Shown one piece after another: positions 1 to 8,331 of a stretch of 63,079 nt of DNA. Made by a program: the position numbers and the translations under genes. The stretch is from Alphaproteobacteria bacterium 65-37 (lineage in GTDB: Bacteria > Pseudomonadota > Alphaproteobacteria > Reyranellales > Reyranellaceae), in contig MKRV01000285.1 of NCBI GenBank assembly GCA_001897995.1, positions 1 through 63,079 of the forward strand. The letters run 5' to 3'. Below the pieces are notes generated by a model. That model was not told where the DNA came from. It did no database searches and saw only the letters and a program-made list of their open reading frames with translations. Within the stretch, counting starts at the first letter, position 1, and each line of letters begins with the position of its first letter.

Positions 1-1025
1 CCCAGAAAATCGAGCACGATGCGGCCGCGAATGTCGCCTTTGTGCATGCGGGAGAAGATCCCGTTGATGTCTTCGAGCACCGCCGTCTCGACGATCGACT
101 TCACCTTGCCCTGGGCGGCAAAGCTCAGGGCTTCCTGAAGGTCGAGGCGAGTCCCCACGATCGATCCCCGCACTGTGATGCCATTCAACACGGTGTCGAA
201 GATCGACAAGGGAAACGTGCCTGGCGGCAGGCCCGTCAGAGCTACCGTTCCGCCACGGCCAGCCATGCCGATAGCCTGTTCGAAGGCCTTCGGCGAAACA
301 GCGGTGACGAGTACACCTTGGGCGCCGCCGACTTCCTTCTTCACGAAGGCGATCGGATCGTGGGTGCGAGCATTCACCGTCAGCGAGGCGCCCAGCTGTC
401 TGGCAAGATCGAGCTTGGCATCGTCGACATCGACCGCGATGACGTTCAGTCCCATGGCCTTGGCATACTGAACGGCCATGTGGCCAAGCCCCCCGATCCC
501 CGAAATGGCCACCCAGTCGCCCGCTTCGGTGTCGGTGACTTTGAGTCCCTTGTAGACGGTGACACCGGCACAGAGGATCGGCGCGATCTCGACGAAGTCG
601 GCATTGTCGGGCAGCCGCCCTACGTAATTGGGATCGGCCAGGACGTACTCCGCAAAGCCGCCATTTACGGAATAGCCGGTGTTCTGCTGCTCAGGGCAGA
701 GTGTCTCCCATCCCCCAAGGCAATGCTTGCAGTGTCCGCAGGCCGTGTAGAGCCAGGGCACACCGACCCTGTCGCCTTCCTTGACGTGTCTTACGCCCGA
801 GCCCCGGGCGACGACGGTGCCGACGCCTTCGTGGCCCGGAATGAAAGGCGGCTTGGGCTTCACCGGCCAGTCGCCCTCTGCGGCGTGGAGATCGGTGTGA
901 CAGACGCCGGTCGCGGCGATTTTTACAAGGATCTGTCCAGGTCCCGGCTCCGGAACCGGCACCTCCTCGATCACCAGCGGCTTTCTGAACTCGCGTACGA
1001 CAGCCGCTTTCATGGTTCGGGGCAT
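1..1025 (-). CDS. adhP: Zinc-dependent alcohol dehydrogenase, cut by left edge
   Basis: Medium-chain NAD(P)-dependent alcohol dehydrogenase of the AdhP type, oxidising primary alcohols to aldehydes in the cytoplasm. Visible are the catalytic zinc ligands Cys42 and His65-Glu66, the structural zinc quartet Cys96, Cys99, Cys102 and Cys110, and a Rossmann GIGGLG loop after about residue 170. The frame is open to the window edge and has already reached the usual C-terminal VLDF, so only a few residues are missing. I chose the ATG at 1025 because GGAGGT lies 5 bases upstream; the next in-frame ATG at 1013 is too far from it. Family assignment is firm; substrate is unknown. Confidence 0.92.
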   Translation of the reverse strand, partial: MPRTMKAAVVREFRKPLVIEEVPVPEPGPGQILVKIAATGVCHTDLHAAEGDWPVKPKPPFIPGHEGVGTVVARGSGVRHVKEGDRVGVPWLYTACGHCKHCLGGWETLCPEQQNTGYSVNGGFAEYVLADPNYVGRLPDNADFVEIAPILCAGVTVYKGLKVTDTEAGDWVAISGIGGLGHMAVQYAKAMGLNVIAVDVDDAKLDLARQLGASLTVNARTHDPIAFVKKEVGGAQGVLVTAVSPKAFEQAIGMAGRGGTVALTGLPPGTFPLSIFDTVLNGITVRGSIVGTRLDLQEALSFAAQGKVKSIVETAVLEDINGIFSRMHKGDIRGRIVLDFL

Positions 1026-1340
1026 GACCACCTCCCTGAATGTCCAATCATCCTCAGCGATACGCGCATCGAGCGTCGGGATCGGTGACGGCAGCGACGG
1101 AGCAAGGTTCGGTGCCTCGCGCCCCGTCACCGTCTCAGGTCGTAGTCAGTGAGAACACGCGACGCCTTGCGATAAGTCAAGCCGAGGGCCGCCGGATTGA
1201 TGCTAATGAGGCTTCGGCGAAACGGAAGTGCGTCTCTCGAGACGACGTTGAATGCAACCAGAGCGGATTGATCTCGGCGTCGAAACAGCACCTTGGCGTC
1301 GTAAGATCGACTTCAACTCTCAGAAACGGGGGAAGCAAGG
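1026..1340. promoter_or_regulatory. Divergent intergenic region with a short palindrome
   Basis: This 315-base stretch separates the minus-strand alcohol dehydrogenase from the plus-strand solute receptor, so it should carry both promoters. I see no gene in it. The only structure is an inverted repeat CGTCTC-TC-GAGACG at 1231-1244, about 100 bases upstream of the receptor, which could be an operator. No convincing -35/-10 pair was identified. Confidence 0.35.
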
Positions 1341-2201
1341 ATGACGACGACGGGTAAGCTCTTTTCCGCAGCGATTCTGGCGATTGCCGTGCTGGGCGGC
1401 GGCGAAGCCTTCGCCAACACGCTCGACGACATAAAGGCCAAGGGCACCATCCGGATTGCCTATCGCGAGGATGCACCGCCCTTCTCCTACAGGAAGAACA
1501 ATGCGGGTGAACCGATGGGGTTCATGGTGGAGCTCTGCCGGTCGGTCGCCAGCAAGATCGGCCAGCAGCTGGGCATTGCCGACCTCAAGGTGACCTATGT
1601 TCCGGTCACCTCCGCCGACCGCTTCGACGCCATCACCGGCAACAAGGCGGACCTTCTCTGCGAGGCCACGACCCAGACGTTGAAGCGACGCGAATCGCTC
1701 TCCTTCTCCCTCCCGACCTTCGTCGACGGAGCCAGCTTCATCATCGGCGCCAACGGGCCGCGGGACTTCAAGAGCCTCGACGGCAAGAAGGTAGGCGTGC
1801 TGGTCAACACCACGACCGAGACGGATCTGAAGCGCTCTCTCGAGATGGCGAAGATCAATGCCGAAGTCATCTCGCTCAAGACGCATTCGGAAGGTATCGC
1901 CGCGGTGGAGAAAGGCTTGGTTTCCGCCTACTACGCCGACCGCGGCATCCTCACTTTCCTTCTCGTGGAAAGCGGCCCGCGACCGAACCTGCTGATCGCC
2001 GACATCTATCTCAGCATGGAGCCCTACGCGCTCGCGCTCCGTCGCGGCGACGAGGATTTTCGCCTGGCCGTCGACCGGGCGCTGAGCCAGATCTACCGCT
2101 CGGGCGAAGTCGCCAAACTGCTGGCGACGTCGTTCGGCGCGCCCTTTCAGCCGTCACCGGTTCTTCAAGGGCTCTATATGACGTCGGCCCTGCCGCAGTA
2201 G
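1341..2201 (+). CDS. Periplasmic amino-acid-type solute-binding protein (SBP family 3)
   Basis: Receptor of the polar-amino-acid ABC transporter type (SBP_bac_3), 286 aa, acting in the periplasm. The N-terminus is a signal peptide with likely cleavage after AFA (residue 25). The mature protein opens with the family pattern of a short helix followed by GTIRIAYREDAPPFSY, and later has ADLLCEATTQT, equivalent to the usual 'D....TIT.R' hinge segment. GGGGGAAG at 1327-1334 precedes the ATG. No permease or ATPase gene lies beside it, so it is an orphan receptor here; it may work with a distant transporter or a sensor. Ligand unknown. Confidence 0.85.
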   Translation: MTTTGKLFSAAILAIAVLGGGEAFANTLDDIKAKGTIRIAYREDAPPFSYRKNNAGEPMGFMVELCRSVASKIGQQLGIADLKVTYVPVTSADRFDAITGNKADLLCEATTQTLKRRESLSFSLPTFVDGASFIIGANGPRDFKSLDGKKVGVLVNTTTETDLKRSLEMAKINAEVISLKTHSEGIAAVEKGLVSAYYADRGILTFLLVESGPRPNLLIADIYLSMEPYALALRRGDEDFRLAVDRALSQIYRSGEVAKLLATSFGAPFQPSPVLQGLYMTSALPQ

Positions 2202-2216
2202 CTCTTCCGGCCCCTG

Positions 2217-2618
2217 TCAGGTCGCCTGGGGATTGAACCAAAGCGGTTCGAAAATGTTTCCGTCCGGATCCTCGAAGGTGCGGACGTACATGAAGCCATG
2301 GTCCTTGGGCTCGCTCGGATCGGCCTTGCCGCCGTTGGCGGCCGCAGCTTCGACGATCCTGTCCACGTCCTCGCGCTGGTCGCATGACAGCGCGACCAGC
2401 ATGCTGGCGTTCTTCCTCGAATCACCGATCGGCTTCGAGGTGAAGGTCGAGAAATAGTCGTGCTTGAGCAGGTGGAAGACGATCTCGTCCGACCACACCA
2501 TCGAGGAGGCATTGGCGTCGCTGAAGGCCTCGTTCTTCCTGCAGCCGATCGCCTCGTAGAAGCGGGTCGAGGTGCCAAGATCGGCCACCGGCAGGTTCAG
2601 GAAGATCATCTTTGCCAT
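2217..2618 (-). CDS. VOC (glyoxalase-fold) family protein
   Basis: 133-aa member of the vicinal-oxygen-chelate superfamily, of the small group often called lactoylglutathione-lyase-like, though that activity is not implied. It begins MIFLNLPVADLGTSTRFYEA, the typical first beta-alpha unit, and ends with FEDPDGNIFEPLWF, where the Glu is the usual metal ligand. The ATG at 2618 has GGAGAGGG just upstream, which is why I prefer it to the open frame extending to 2684. It follows the SRPBCC gene by 49 bases on the same strand; this pair is commonly co-transcribed. Substrate unknown. Confidence 0.85.
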   Translation of the reverse strand: MAKMIFLNLPVADLGTSTRFYEAIGCRKNEAFSDANASSMVWSDEIVFHLLKHDYFSTFTSKPIGDSRKNASMLVALSCDQREDVDRIVEAAAANGGKADPSEPKDHGFMYVRTFEDPDGNIFEPLWFNPQAT

Positions 2619-2667
2619 TGTCCCTCTCCATTGAAGATACGATCGACCAAGACCATTGCTGGCATGA

Positions 2668-3135
2668 TCACTTCCCGGGTTCATTTCCCTGGAGGCACTC
2701 CTCCAGACGGTCGAAGGTGCTCGTCCAGCCGTGACGATGGCCGACGAGGCTCTGCTCGGACTTCAATCCCTGGTGCGTGAAATCCAATTCGGTCCGCCCG
2801 TCGGGCAACTCGGTCAGAACGATGGTGACGAGCGTATCCACCGGGGCGCCGTCCTCGTGGTCGTCGCCCTCCCACTTGAAGCTGAACACCAGCCGCTCGG
2901 GCGCAACCACCTCGTGGTAGACGCCGCCCTGCCACAGCACGCGATCGTCCGCCACCGAACGCAGGCAGGCCCGCCAGGCGCCGCCCGGCCGCAGATCCTG
3001 CTCGACATGGACCGCCGGCCATTCGCGCGGCCCCAGCCAGGCGAGCAGCGCTTCCGGCTGCGTCCAGGCCCGCCAGACCCGCGGACGCGGGGCGTTGAAG
3101 ATGCGGCGCATGTTGAGCGTATGGGGAGCGAGCAT
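2668..3135 (-). CDS. SRPBCC (AHSA1/START-like) domain protein
   Basis: 155-aa single-domain protein of the AHSA1-type SRPBCC fold, a hydrophobic-ligand pocket. The N-terminus MRRIFNAPRPRVWRAWTQPE is diagnostic, as are the central GG.Y.E...PERLVF.W strand pair and the C-terminal GW.S..DRLEECL helix. In many proteobacteria the same pair (SRPBCC then VOC) follows an ArsR-family repressor gene. Here the two genes are present but no regulator ORF lies in the space upstream, although an operator-like palindrome is there (3255-3276). Ligand and biochemical role are not known. Confidence 0.85.
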   Translation of the reverse strand: MLAPHTLNMRRIFNAPRPRVWRAWTQPEALLAWLGPREWPAVHVEQDLRPGGAWRACLRSVADDRVLWQGGVYHEVVAPERLVFSFKWEGDDHEDGAPVDTLVTIVLTELPDGRTELDFTHQGLKSEQSLVGHRHGWTSTFDRLEECLQGNEPGK

Positions 3136-3254
3136 GTGGGGTAGAGCCTGTCGACTATCGATGAATACTTCAGACCGGTGTTCGGTCGCTCAGGCTCGCA
3201 TTTCGGGCGACCCGCAAGTCGGATACCCGTGGGTTCTGCGCACCACACCGTGTG

Positions 3255-3295
3255 TACTTAATCACATAGTTAAGTATGGATCGAGATACCGTCAA
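3255..3295 (-). promoter_or_regulatory. Promoter and palindromic operator of the SRPBCC-VOC pair
   Basis: Reading on the minus strand, TTGACG (3295-3290) is followed 17 bases later by the weak -10 candidate TAACTA (3272-3267). The -10 lies inside a perfect inverted repeat, TACTTAA-8 bases-TTAAGTA, at 3255-3276. A repressor bound there would block the promoter. The architecture fits ArsR/SmtB-type winged-helix regulators, which usually accompany this gene pair, but no such gene is nearby. Confidence 0.5.
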
Positions 3296-3325
3296 GCCCT
3301 GAAATGTTCTTCTCGGACACTCGAA

Positions 3326-4120
3326 CTAAGTGATCGCGATCACGTGCATGGTACCGATGCCGGACTTCGTCCGGGCGCCGACATGGGATTGGATGTCCTT
3401 GATGAGTTGGGGCTCGAACAAGTTGAGCTTGGCCGGGTCTGAATAGGGAGGCGTATTCGGATCGACGATGAAGATGCAGCCGTTGGTAGCTTCCTGCTTG
3501 TGCAGATCCACTCGCACCCGGCCGCTGTCGTACCAGCCGAGACTGTCGTCGATCCGAAGGCCGTAATACCGAATGTCGAAGTTCTCATTTCGATAGAGTG
3601 TCACCGGTCGGCCATTCCAGGCATCGTAGATCCGGTTGGCGGTATTCTCTGTCCACATATGCGGGTTCCGACGGCTGGGGTCGGTGATCATGATCGGCCG
3701 CTGGAGCAGCGCGGAGCCGATCAGCTTGCCAGTGCGATCGAAGACCGCCAGCAGGTCGTTGTTGTCGAAGATCATGGTGACGCCGCCCGCACTGCCGGTC
3801 GTCGCGCCGCTGGTGATCATCAACCGGCTGGCATCGATGCCGAAGTAGGACGGATCGAGAAAGCCTTCGCCACCGCCCTTGATCATGAAGAACTGCAGCC
3901 CCTTCGCCCCATTCTTCACCGTACGCGCTCCACCCGAGGCCTTGGCAATCAGCTCCTTGAGATAGGCCTCGCTCTTCATGTCGATCTTGGCGAGGTTGGA
4001 GACGTCGCCGTCGACGATCTCCATGTCGATCCGGAATTTCGGGCCGGCCTCCACGGCTTTCGAATAGGTATGGGTGGCGATCAGAGCGCCCGTTGCGAGG
4101 ATCTGACTGGGTCCAGGCAT
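3326..4120 (-). CDS. Protein of unknown function with a YkuD-like Cys motif
   Basis: I do not recognise this 264-aa protein with certainty. It has no signal peptide or membrane segment. The C-terminal half has strands ending in VDLHKQEATNGCIFIVDPN, with His207 and Cys215. A His followed by an (S/N)GCI segment recalls the active site of L,D-transpeptidase (YkuD) domains, but the spacing is shorter than in classical enzymes, so this is only a suggestion. I chose the ATG at 4120 because GGAGG is 10 bases upstream. The open frame continues to 4324, but that part overlaps the amidohydrolase gene in another frame. No operon partner is evident. Confidence 0.6.
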   Translation of the reverse strand: MPGPSQILATGALIATHTYSKAVEAGPKFRIDMEIVDGDVSNLAKIDMKSEAYLKELIAKASGGARTVKNGAKGLQFFMIKGGGEGFLDPSYFGIDASRLMITSGATTGSAGGVTMIFDNNDLLAVFDRTGKLIGSALLQRPIMITDPSRRNPHMWTENTANRIYDAWNGRPVTLYRNENFDIRYYGLRIDDSLGWYDSGRVRVDLHKQEATNGCIFIVDPNTPPYSDPAKLNLFEPQLIKDIQSHVGARTKSGIGTMHVIAIT

Positions 4121-4229
4121 GCTGACTGTCCTCCGGTTGACGTCTCTGACGACTGCAGGCGAACGTGACGAACGCTTGGAGTGCTGCCGGCTGCTTAGCG
4201 CATCCCTCGCTCGTTTGGTGGGCGCTCCC

Positions 4230-5957
4230 CTATAGGCCGCGGGCTCCGCGGACCAGCCGTCCCGGCAATGCGCCGGTGAAGGTGCCGTCGCGGTAGGTGA
4301 CGTCGCCGCCGACGATGGTGGCACGATAGCCCTGGGCCTTCTGCTCCAGGCGGCGGCCGCCGCCCGGCAGATTGTGCACGGGATGCGGCGCGGCGACGGC
4401 CAGGCGATCGAGGTCGATCACGTTGATATCGGCCTTGAAGCCGGGCGCCAGCCGACCGCGATCGCCGAGGCCGACCGTGCGCGCCGGCACGTCGGTGAGC
4501 TGTCGCACCGTCCAGGCGAGCGGCCAGCGCTCACCCTGGCGGTCGCGGGTCCAGTAGGTCAGCGCGTGCGTGGTGTAGCTGGCATCGCAGATCAGCCCGT
4601 AGTGGGCGCCGCCATCACCCAGCGCCATCACCGTATGCTGGTGTCTCAGCATGCGCGCCATGTTGGCATCGGAGCAGTCGGTGTAGTTGGCGCCGGGATG
4701 GAACAGGATGGTGCGGCCATCGCCCGACGTCAGGAGATCGTAGGCCAGCTCGAGCGGCGTGACGCCGAGGGCCGCCGCGCGCGCATCGAGCCGCTGGTCG
4801 GCGGGCGGCGTATAGTTTGGCGGATCGCCGAGCACGAACATGTTGCCGACATTGCGCATGAACGCCAGCATGTTCGGATTGCTGTAGACCGGCTCCTCGA
4901 CAAGCAGCCGAGCCCTGACCGCGGGATCGCGCAGCCTGGCGAGCTTCTGCGGCAGGGGCAGATCCGCGACCTCGCGATAGCTCGGGCAGGTCGAGAAGGG
5001 ATGGAAGGAGAGCTCGAGGCCGTACAGCACGGCCACCGGGCGCGCCGCCACCTGACCACGGATCGGCAGACCCTCGAGATTGGCGCGCTCGACCTCGCGC
5101 AACAGCGTCTCCCAACGACCGGGATAGAGCGAGATATCGAGCAAGGTGAACGAAAGCGGCCGGCCCGACAGCTCGACCAGACGACGCAGCATGGCGAACT
5201 CGGTGGCGCCCTGGGCGGTGGTGTCCTGGAAGTCGTCGAGAAGCTGGATCACGCCCTTGTTGACCCGCCCCATGCCGCGTGCGATCGCCGCCAGCTCCTC
5301 TTCGGCCGCCGTGATCGTCGGGGTGAGGGCGCCATCCGGCGTGCGATGGAACAGCGAACGCGAGGTGGTGAAACCGAGCGCGCCGGCCTCGAGCCCCTCC
5401 TCCACCATCGACGCCATCGCGGCCATGTCGGCGGCCGTCGCCGGCTCGCGATCGACGCCACGACGGCCCATCACGAAGACACGCAACGGCGCATGCGGGA
5501 CCTGGGTCGCGAAGTCGATATCGCAGCGCCGAGCGGCGAGGGCGTCGAGATATTCGGGAAAGCTCTGCCAGTTCCAGGGCACGCCTTGCCGCATCACCAG
5601 CTCGGGGATGTCCTCGACGCCCTCCATGACCCTGATCAAGGTGTCGCGGTCCTGCGGCCGGCAAGGCGCGAAGCCGACCCCGCAATTGCCCATGACCACG
5701 GTGGTCACGCCGTGCCCCGAGGAGGGCGAGAAACGATCGTCCCAGGTCACCTGCCCGTCATAGTGCGTATGGATGTCGACGAAGCCCGGGGTCACCGCCA
5801 TGCCCTTGGCATCGATCTCTTCGCGTCCGGTCCCGGCAAAGCGGCCGACAGCGACGATCCGGCCATCCCGGACTGCGACGTCCGCCTCGATCGGCTCGCC
5901 GGCCGCACCGTCCACCACCGTACCGTTACGCACCACCAAGTCGAACTGGGCAGTCAT
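4230..5957 (-). CDS. N-acyl-D-amino-acid deacylase-type amidohydrolase
   Basis: 575-aa metal-dependent amidohydrolase of the D-aminoacylase/dihydroorotase-like branch, predicted to hydrolyse an N-acyl or cyclic amide in the cytoplasm. The first metal-binding pair His63-x-His65 lies in GFVDIHTHYDGQ after the usual small N-terminal beta domain. VMGNCGVGFAP, GALGFTTSRS and ALGDGGAHYG are conserved segments of the family, the last carrying the catalytic Asp. The C-terminal strand set returns to the beta domain (GFKADINVIDLD). Length and order fit the family well. It stands as a single gene between the unknown protein and senB; the true substrate is not deducible. Confidence 0.88.
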   Translation of the reverse strand: MTAQFDLVVRNGTVVDGAAGEPIEADVAVRDGRIVAVGRFAGTGREEIDAKGMAVTPGFVDIHTHYDGQVTWDDRFSPSSGHGVTTVVMGNCGVGFAPCRPQDRDTLIRVMEGVEDIPELVMRQGVPWNWQSFPEYLDALAARRCDIDFATQVPHAPLRVFVMGRRGVDREPATAADMAAMASMVEEGLEAGALGFTTSRSLFHRTPDGALTPTITAAEEELAAIARGMGRVNKGVIQLLDDFQDTTAQGATEFAMLRRLVELSGRPLSFTLLDISLYPGRWETLLREVERANLEGLPIRGQVAARPVAVLYGLELSFHPFSTCPSYREVADLPLPQKLARLRDPAVRARLLVEEPVYSNPNMLAFMRNVGNMFVLGDPPNYTPPADQRLDARAAALGVTPLELAYDLLTSGDGRTILFHPGANYTDCSDANMARMLRHQHTVMALGDGGAHYGLICDASYTTHALTYWTRDRQGERWPLAWTVRQLTDVPARTVGLGDRGRLAPGFKADINVIDLDRLAVAAPHPVHNLPGGGRRLEQKAQGYRATIVGGDVTYRDGTFTGALPGRLVRGARGL

Positions 5958-6026
5958 GACGCCACTCCCGAACAGAGGACCTCTCCGGTTTAGGCACTAC
6001 CGGCCGTCATCGCAACCGCCCGCCGA

Positions 6027-6986
6027 TCACCGCGCCTTCAGTTCAGCCAGCAGACGACGCCACGCCGCACGTTCGCGCACGGGGCGAAACAACGGGGCGC
6101 GCTTGGCCAATGCTTTGCCAAGGCAGGCAACGAAAGACGGCTCTTCCTCGACTCGCCGCAGCAGTCGCGCCAGGGCACGGGTGTCACCGACCGGAAAGTA
6201 GCCGGGATAGTCCCGGCCCAGCAGGCCGACATTGCCGTCCATGCGCGAGGCGAGGATCGGCACGCCGGCGACCGCCGCTTCGGAGATCACGTTGGCTCCG
6301 CCTTCGTTCAGCGACGAGATCACCATGGCATGGCTTCGGGCCAGCAGCCGGCGCACCGCTGCAGCCGGCACGTCCCCGCGCCACCGGTAGCGCGAATTGG
6401 CTTCCGCCTCGCGGGTCGCCCGCCTCGCCCAGGCGTCTGTGTAGGCCCGGCCGACCTGCTCGATCTGCACACGGCTGTCGGCCGGCAGCAGGCGGGCCGC
6501 CTCCGCCGCCCGCAGCGGATCCTTCACATCGCGCAGATGACCAATGACGGAGACGACCACCGAACGGCGGTCCGGACGGCGCGGCCCCAGCAGGGGCTCG
6601 GCGGATTGATGGATGACACTCAGCCGCCTACGCAGAGGCCGAGGCACGACACGCCAGGCAAGATCGTTCAAGGCCACCAGGCGATCGGCCAGCTCCATTG
6701 CGCGCAAGGTCGGTTCGGGATCGCTCTGCAGGTGGCCGTAAATGTCAGTGCCGCTCAGTTGCAGCACCAGCGGCCGCTGCGGATACCGTTCCTTGAAGGC
6801 AATGACCGCGCTGGCACTGCGCCAGGCATGCACGGCCACCATGAGGTCGGCGGGATGGCCGTCATAGTCCTCGGCGACCCGGACGCGGTGACCCAGCCGG
6901 CGCAGGATCCTGGCCCAGCGCGACGCGGCCACGCGGTTACCGGTGCGTGAAGTCGGCCCCTGGGGTGTGATAAGGACGATCATCAT
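6027..6986 (-). CDS. senB: Selenosugar synthase-like glycosyltransferase SenB
   Basis: 319-aa GT-B glycosyltransferase of the type named SenB, which in characterised selenoneine pathways joins selenophosphate to a UDP-sugar to make a selenosugar. The N-terminus IVLITPQGPTSRTGNRVAA.RWARILRRLGH is typical of this group, and SSLNEGGANVISEAAVAGVP is the GT4-like nucleotide-sugar E-x7-E region. The assignment rests on these and on the adjacent divergent senA. The start is either of two ATGs at 6986 and 6983; no clear Shine-Dalgarno precedes them. The 6986 ATG overlaps the senA ATG, so each promoter must lie inside the other gene. It could instead act on another nucleophile; no selD/senC-like gene is beside it. 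Confidence 0.78.
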   Translation of the reverse strand: MMIVLITPQGPTSRTGNRVAASRWARILRRLGHRVRVAEDYDGHPADLMVAVHAWRSASAVIAFKERYPQRPLVLQLSGTDIYGHLQSDPEPTLRAMELADRLVALNDLAWRVVPRPLRRRLSVIHQSAEPLLGPRRPDRRSVVVSVIGHLRDVKDPLRAAEAARLLPADSRVQIEQVGRAYTDAWARRATREAEANSRYRWRGDVPAAAVRRLLARSHAMVISSLNEGGANVISEAAVAGVPILASRMDGNVGLLGRDYPGYFPVGDTRALARLLRRVEEEPSFVACLGKALAKRAPLFRPVRERAAWRRLLAELKAR

Positions 6987-6987
6987 G
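6984..6987. promoter_or_regulatory. Overlapping divergent start codons (CATG)
   Basis: The four bases CATG contain the ATG of senA on the plus strand (6985-6987) and the ATG of senB on the minus strand (6986-6984). The two genes therefore have no intergenic space. Transcription of each must begin inside the other coding region, giving overlapping 5' ends. If senB starts at the second ATG (6983) there are only two bases between the starts. Confidence 0.6.
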
Positions 6988-8304
6988 AGCCATGGCCAAG
7001 CCCATCGGCCGACCAGCGGGGCTTCCGCTGCCGAACTCGGGGCGCAACTGCGCGAGGCCCGTCATCGCACCCGGCGTTTGACGGAAGATCTGTCATCGTC
7101 CGAATTGATGGGGCCGAGGCTCGAGGTCGTCAATCCGGTGCTCTGGGAAATCGGCCACGTCGCCTGGTTCCATGAATACTGGACCCTGCGCCACACCGCG
7201 CATCGGGCGCCATTGATCGAGCGTAGCGAGCGGCTGTGGGATTCGAGTGCCGTGCCGCACGTCACGCGCTGGACGCTCGACCTGCCCGACCGTGCCGCCA
7301 CCTTTGCCTACATGGCCGAGGTGCTGACCCGTCAGGAGGATCTGCTCGACGACACCGACCAGGACGCACGCTACTTCTACGAGCTCGCAATCCGCCACGA
7401 GGATATGCATATCGAAGCGCTGACCTACATGCGCCAGACCCTGTCCTTCGCGCCACCGCACGAACTCGGCAGTGCCGGGCGACCGGCGGCCGGCCCCCTG
7501 CCAGGCGATGCGACCGTGCCCGGCGGGACGTGGCGGCTGGGTTCGACGGCAGCTGACGGCTTCGTGTTCGACAACGAGAAATGGGCGCACGAGACGGCGC
7601 TGGCGCCGTTCGCAATCGCCCGTGCGCCCGTCACCAACGCCGAGTTCGCGGCCTTCGTCGAAGCCCGCGGCTACCACGCCCGCGAATTCTGGAGCGATGC
7701 CGGTTGGGCCTGGCGCGAGCACCGCGGCGCCGAACGGCCGGTCTACTGGCAGGACAGGCGCGATGGCGTCTGGACGGCGCGCCGCTACCGCTCGATCGAA
7801 GAGCTCGCGCCCCACGCACCGGTCGTGTTCGTGACCTGGTTCGAAGCCGAAGCCTGGTGTCGCTGGGCTGGCCGGCGATTGCCGAGCGAAGCGGAATGGG
7901 AAGCGGCCGCCATCGGCATGCCGTCAGCCGACGGAAGGCGCCTCGCCGGGGAACGGCAGCGGTGGCCGTGGGGCAAGGGGACGCCCGACGCGACACGCGC
8001 CAATCTCGATTATGCCTTCGATGGCCCGGTCGATGTCGCGGCCTGTGCCAACGGCGACAGCGCCTTCGGCTGCCGTCAGATGATCGGCAGTGTCTGGGAA
8101 TGGACGGCTTCGGACTTCCTGCCGTTCGCGGGCTTCTCCGCCGATCCCTACAAGGACTATTCACAGCCCTGGTTCGGCACACGCAAAGTCCTGCGCGGGG
8201 GGTGCTGGGCGACCAGTGCCCGCATCGCGCGGCCGGCCTACCGCAACTTCTTCACGCCCGACCGCAGCGACGTCTTCGCCGGCTTCCGGACCTGCGCGAT
8301 GTGA
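6985..8304 (+). CDS. senA: Selenoneine synthase-like EgtB homologue SenA
   Basis: 439-aa non-haem iron sulfoxide/selenoxide synthase: an N-terminal DinB-like four-helix domain plus a C-terminal formylglycine-generating-enzyme fold. In the known pathway SenA couples a selenosugar to hercynine with O2. The iron ligands are visible as His58 (LWEIGHVAWFHEYW) and His138/His142 (RHEDMHIE). The FGE half shows GRRLPSEAEWEAAA, VWEWT, PWFGTRKVLRGG and a final FAGFRTC. The tail YRNFF.PDR.DVFAGFRTC and the senB neighbour favour SenA over ergothioneine EgtB, but EgtB-like activity is not excluded. AAGGA at 6972-6976 supports the ATG at 6985. No histidine methyltransferase (EgtD) or selenophosphate synthase lies in the window. 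Confidence 0.8.
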   Translation: MSHGQAHRPTSGASAAELGAQLREARHRTRRLTEDLSSSELMGPRLEVVNPVLWEIGHVAWFHEYWTLRHTAHRAPLIERSERLWDSSAVPHVTRWTLDLPDRAATFAYMAEVLTRQEDLLDDTDQDARYFYELAIRHEDMHIEALTYMRQTLSFAPPHELGSAGRPAAGPLPGDATVPGGTWRLGSTAADGFVFDNEKWAHETALAPFAIARAPVTNAEFAAFVEARGYHAREFWSDAGWAWREHRGAERPVYWQDRRDGVWTARRYRSIEELAPHAPVVFVTWFEAEAWCRWAGRRLPSEAEWEAAAIGMPSADGRRLAGERQRWPWGKGTPDATRANLDYAFDGPVDVAACANGDSAFGCRQMIGSVWEWTASDFLPFAGFSADPYKDYSQPWFGTRKVLRGGCWATSARIARPAYRNFFTPDRSDVFAGFRTCAM

Positions 8305-8331
8305 CCTGGAGCATCGCGCCTTCGACTGGAC

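Noticed and set aside
4374..5993. Open frame of about 540 codons antisense to the amidohydrolase
   Set aside because: Same shadow effect; the sense strand has complete catalytic motifs, and this frame has none.
6985..8304. Ergothioneine EgtB
   Set aside because: Not ruled out, but the SenB neighbour, the C-terminal pattern and the absence of egtD, egtC or egtE nearby favour SenA.
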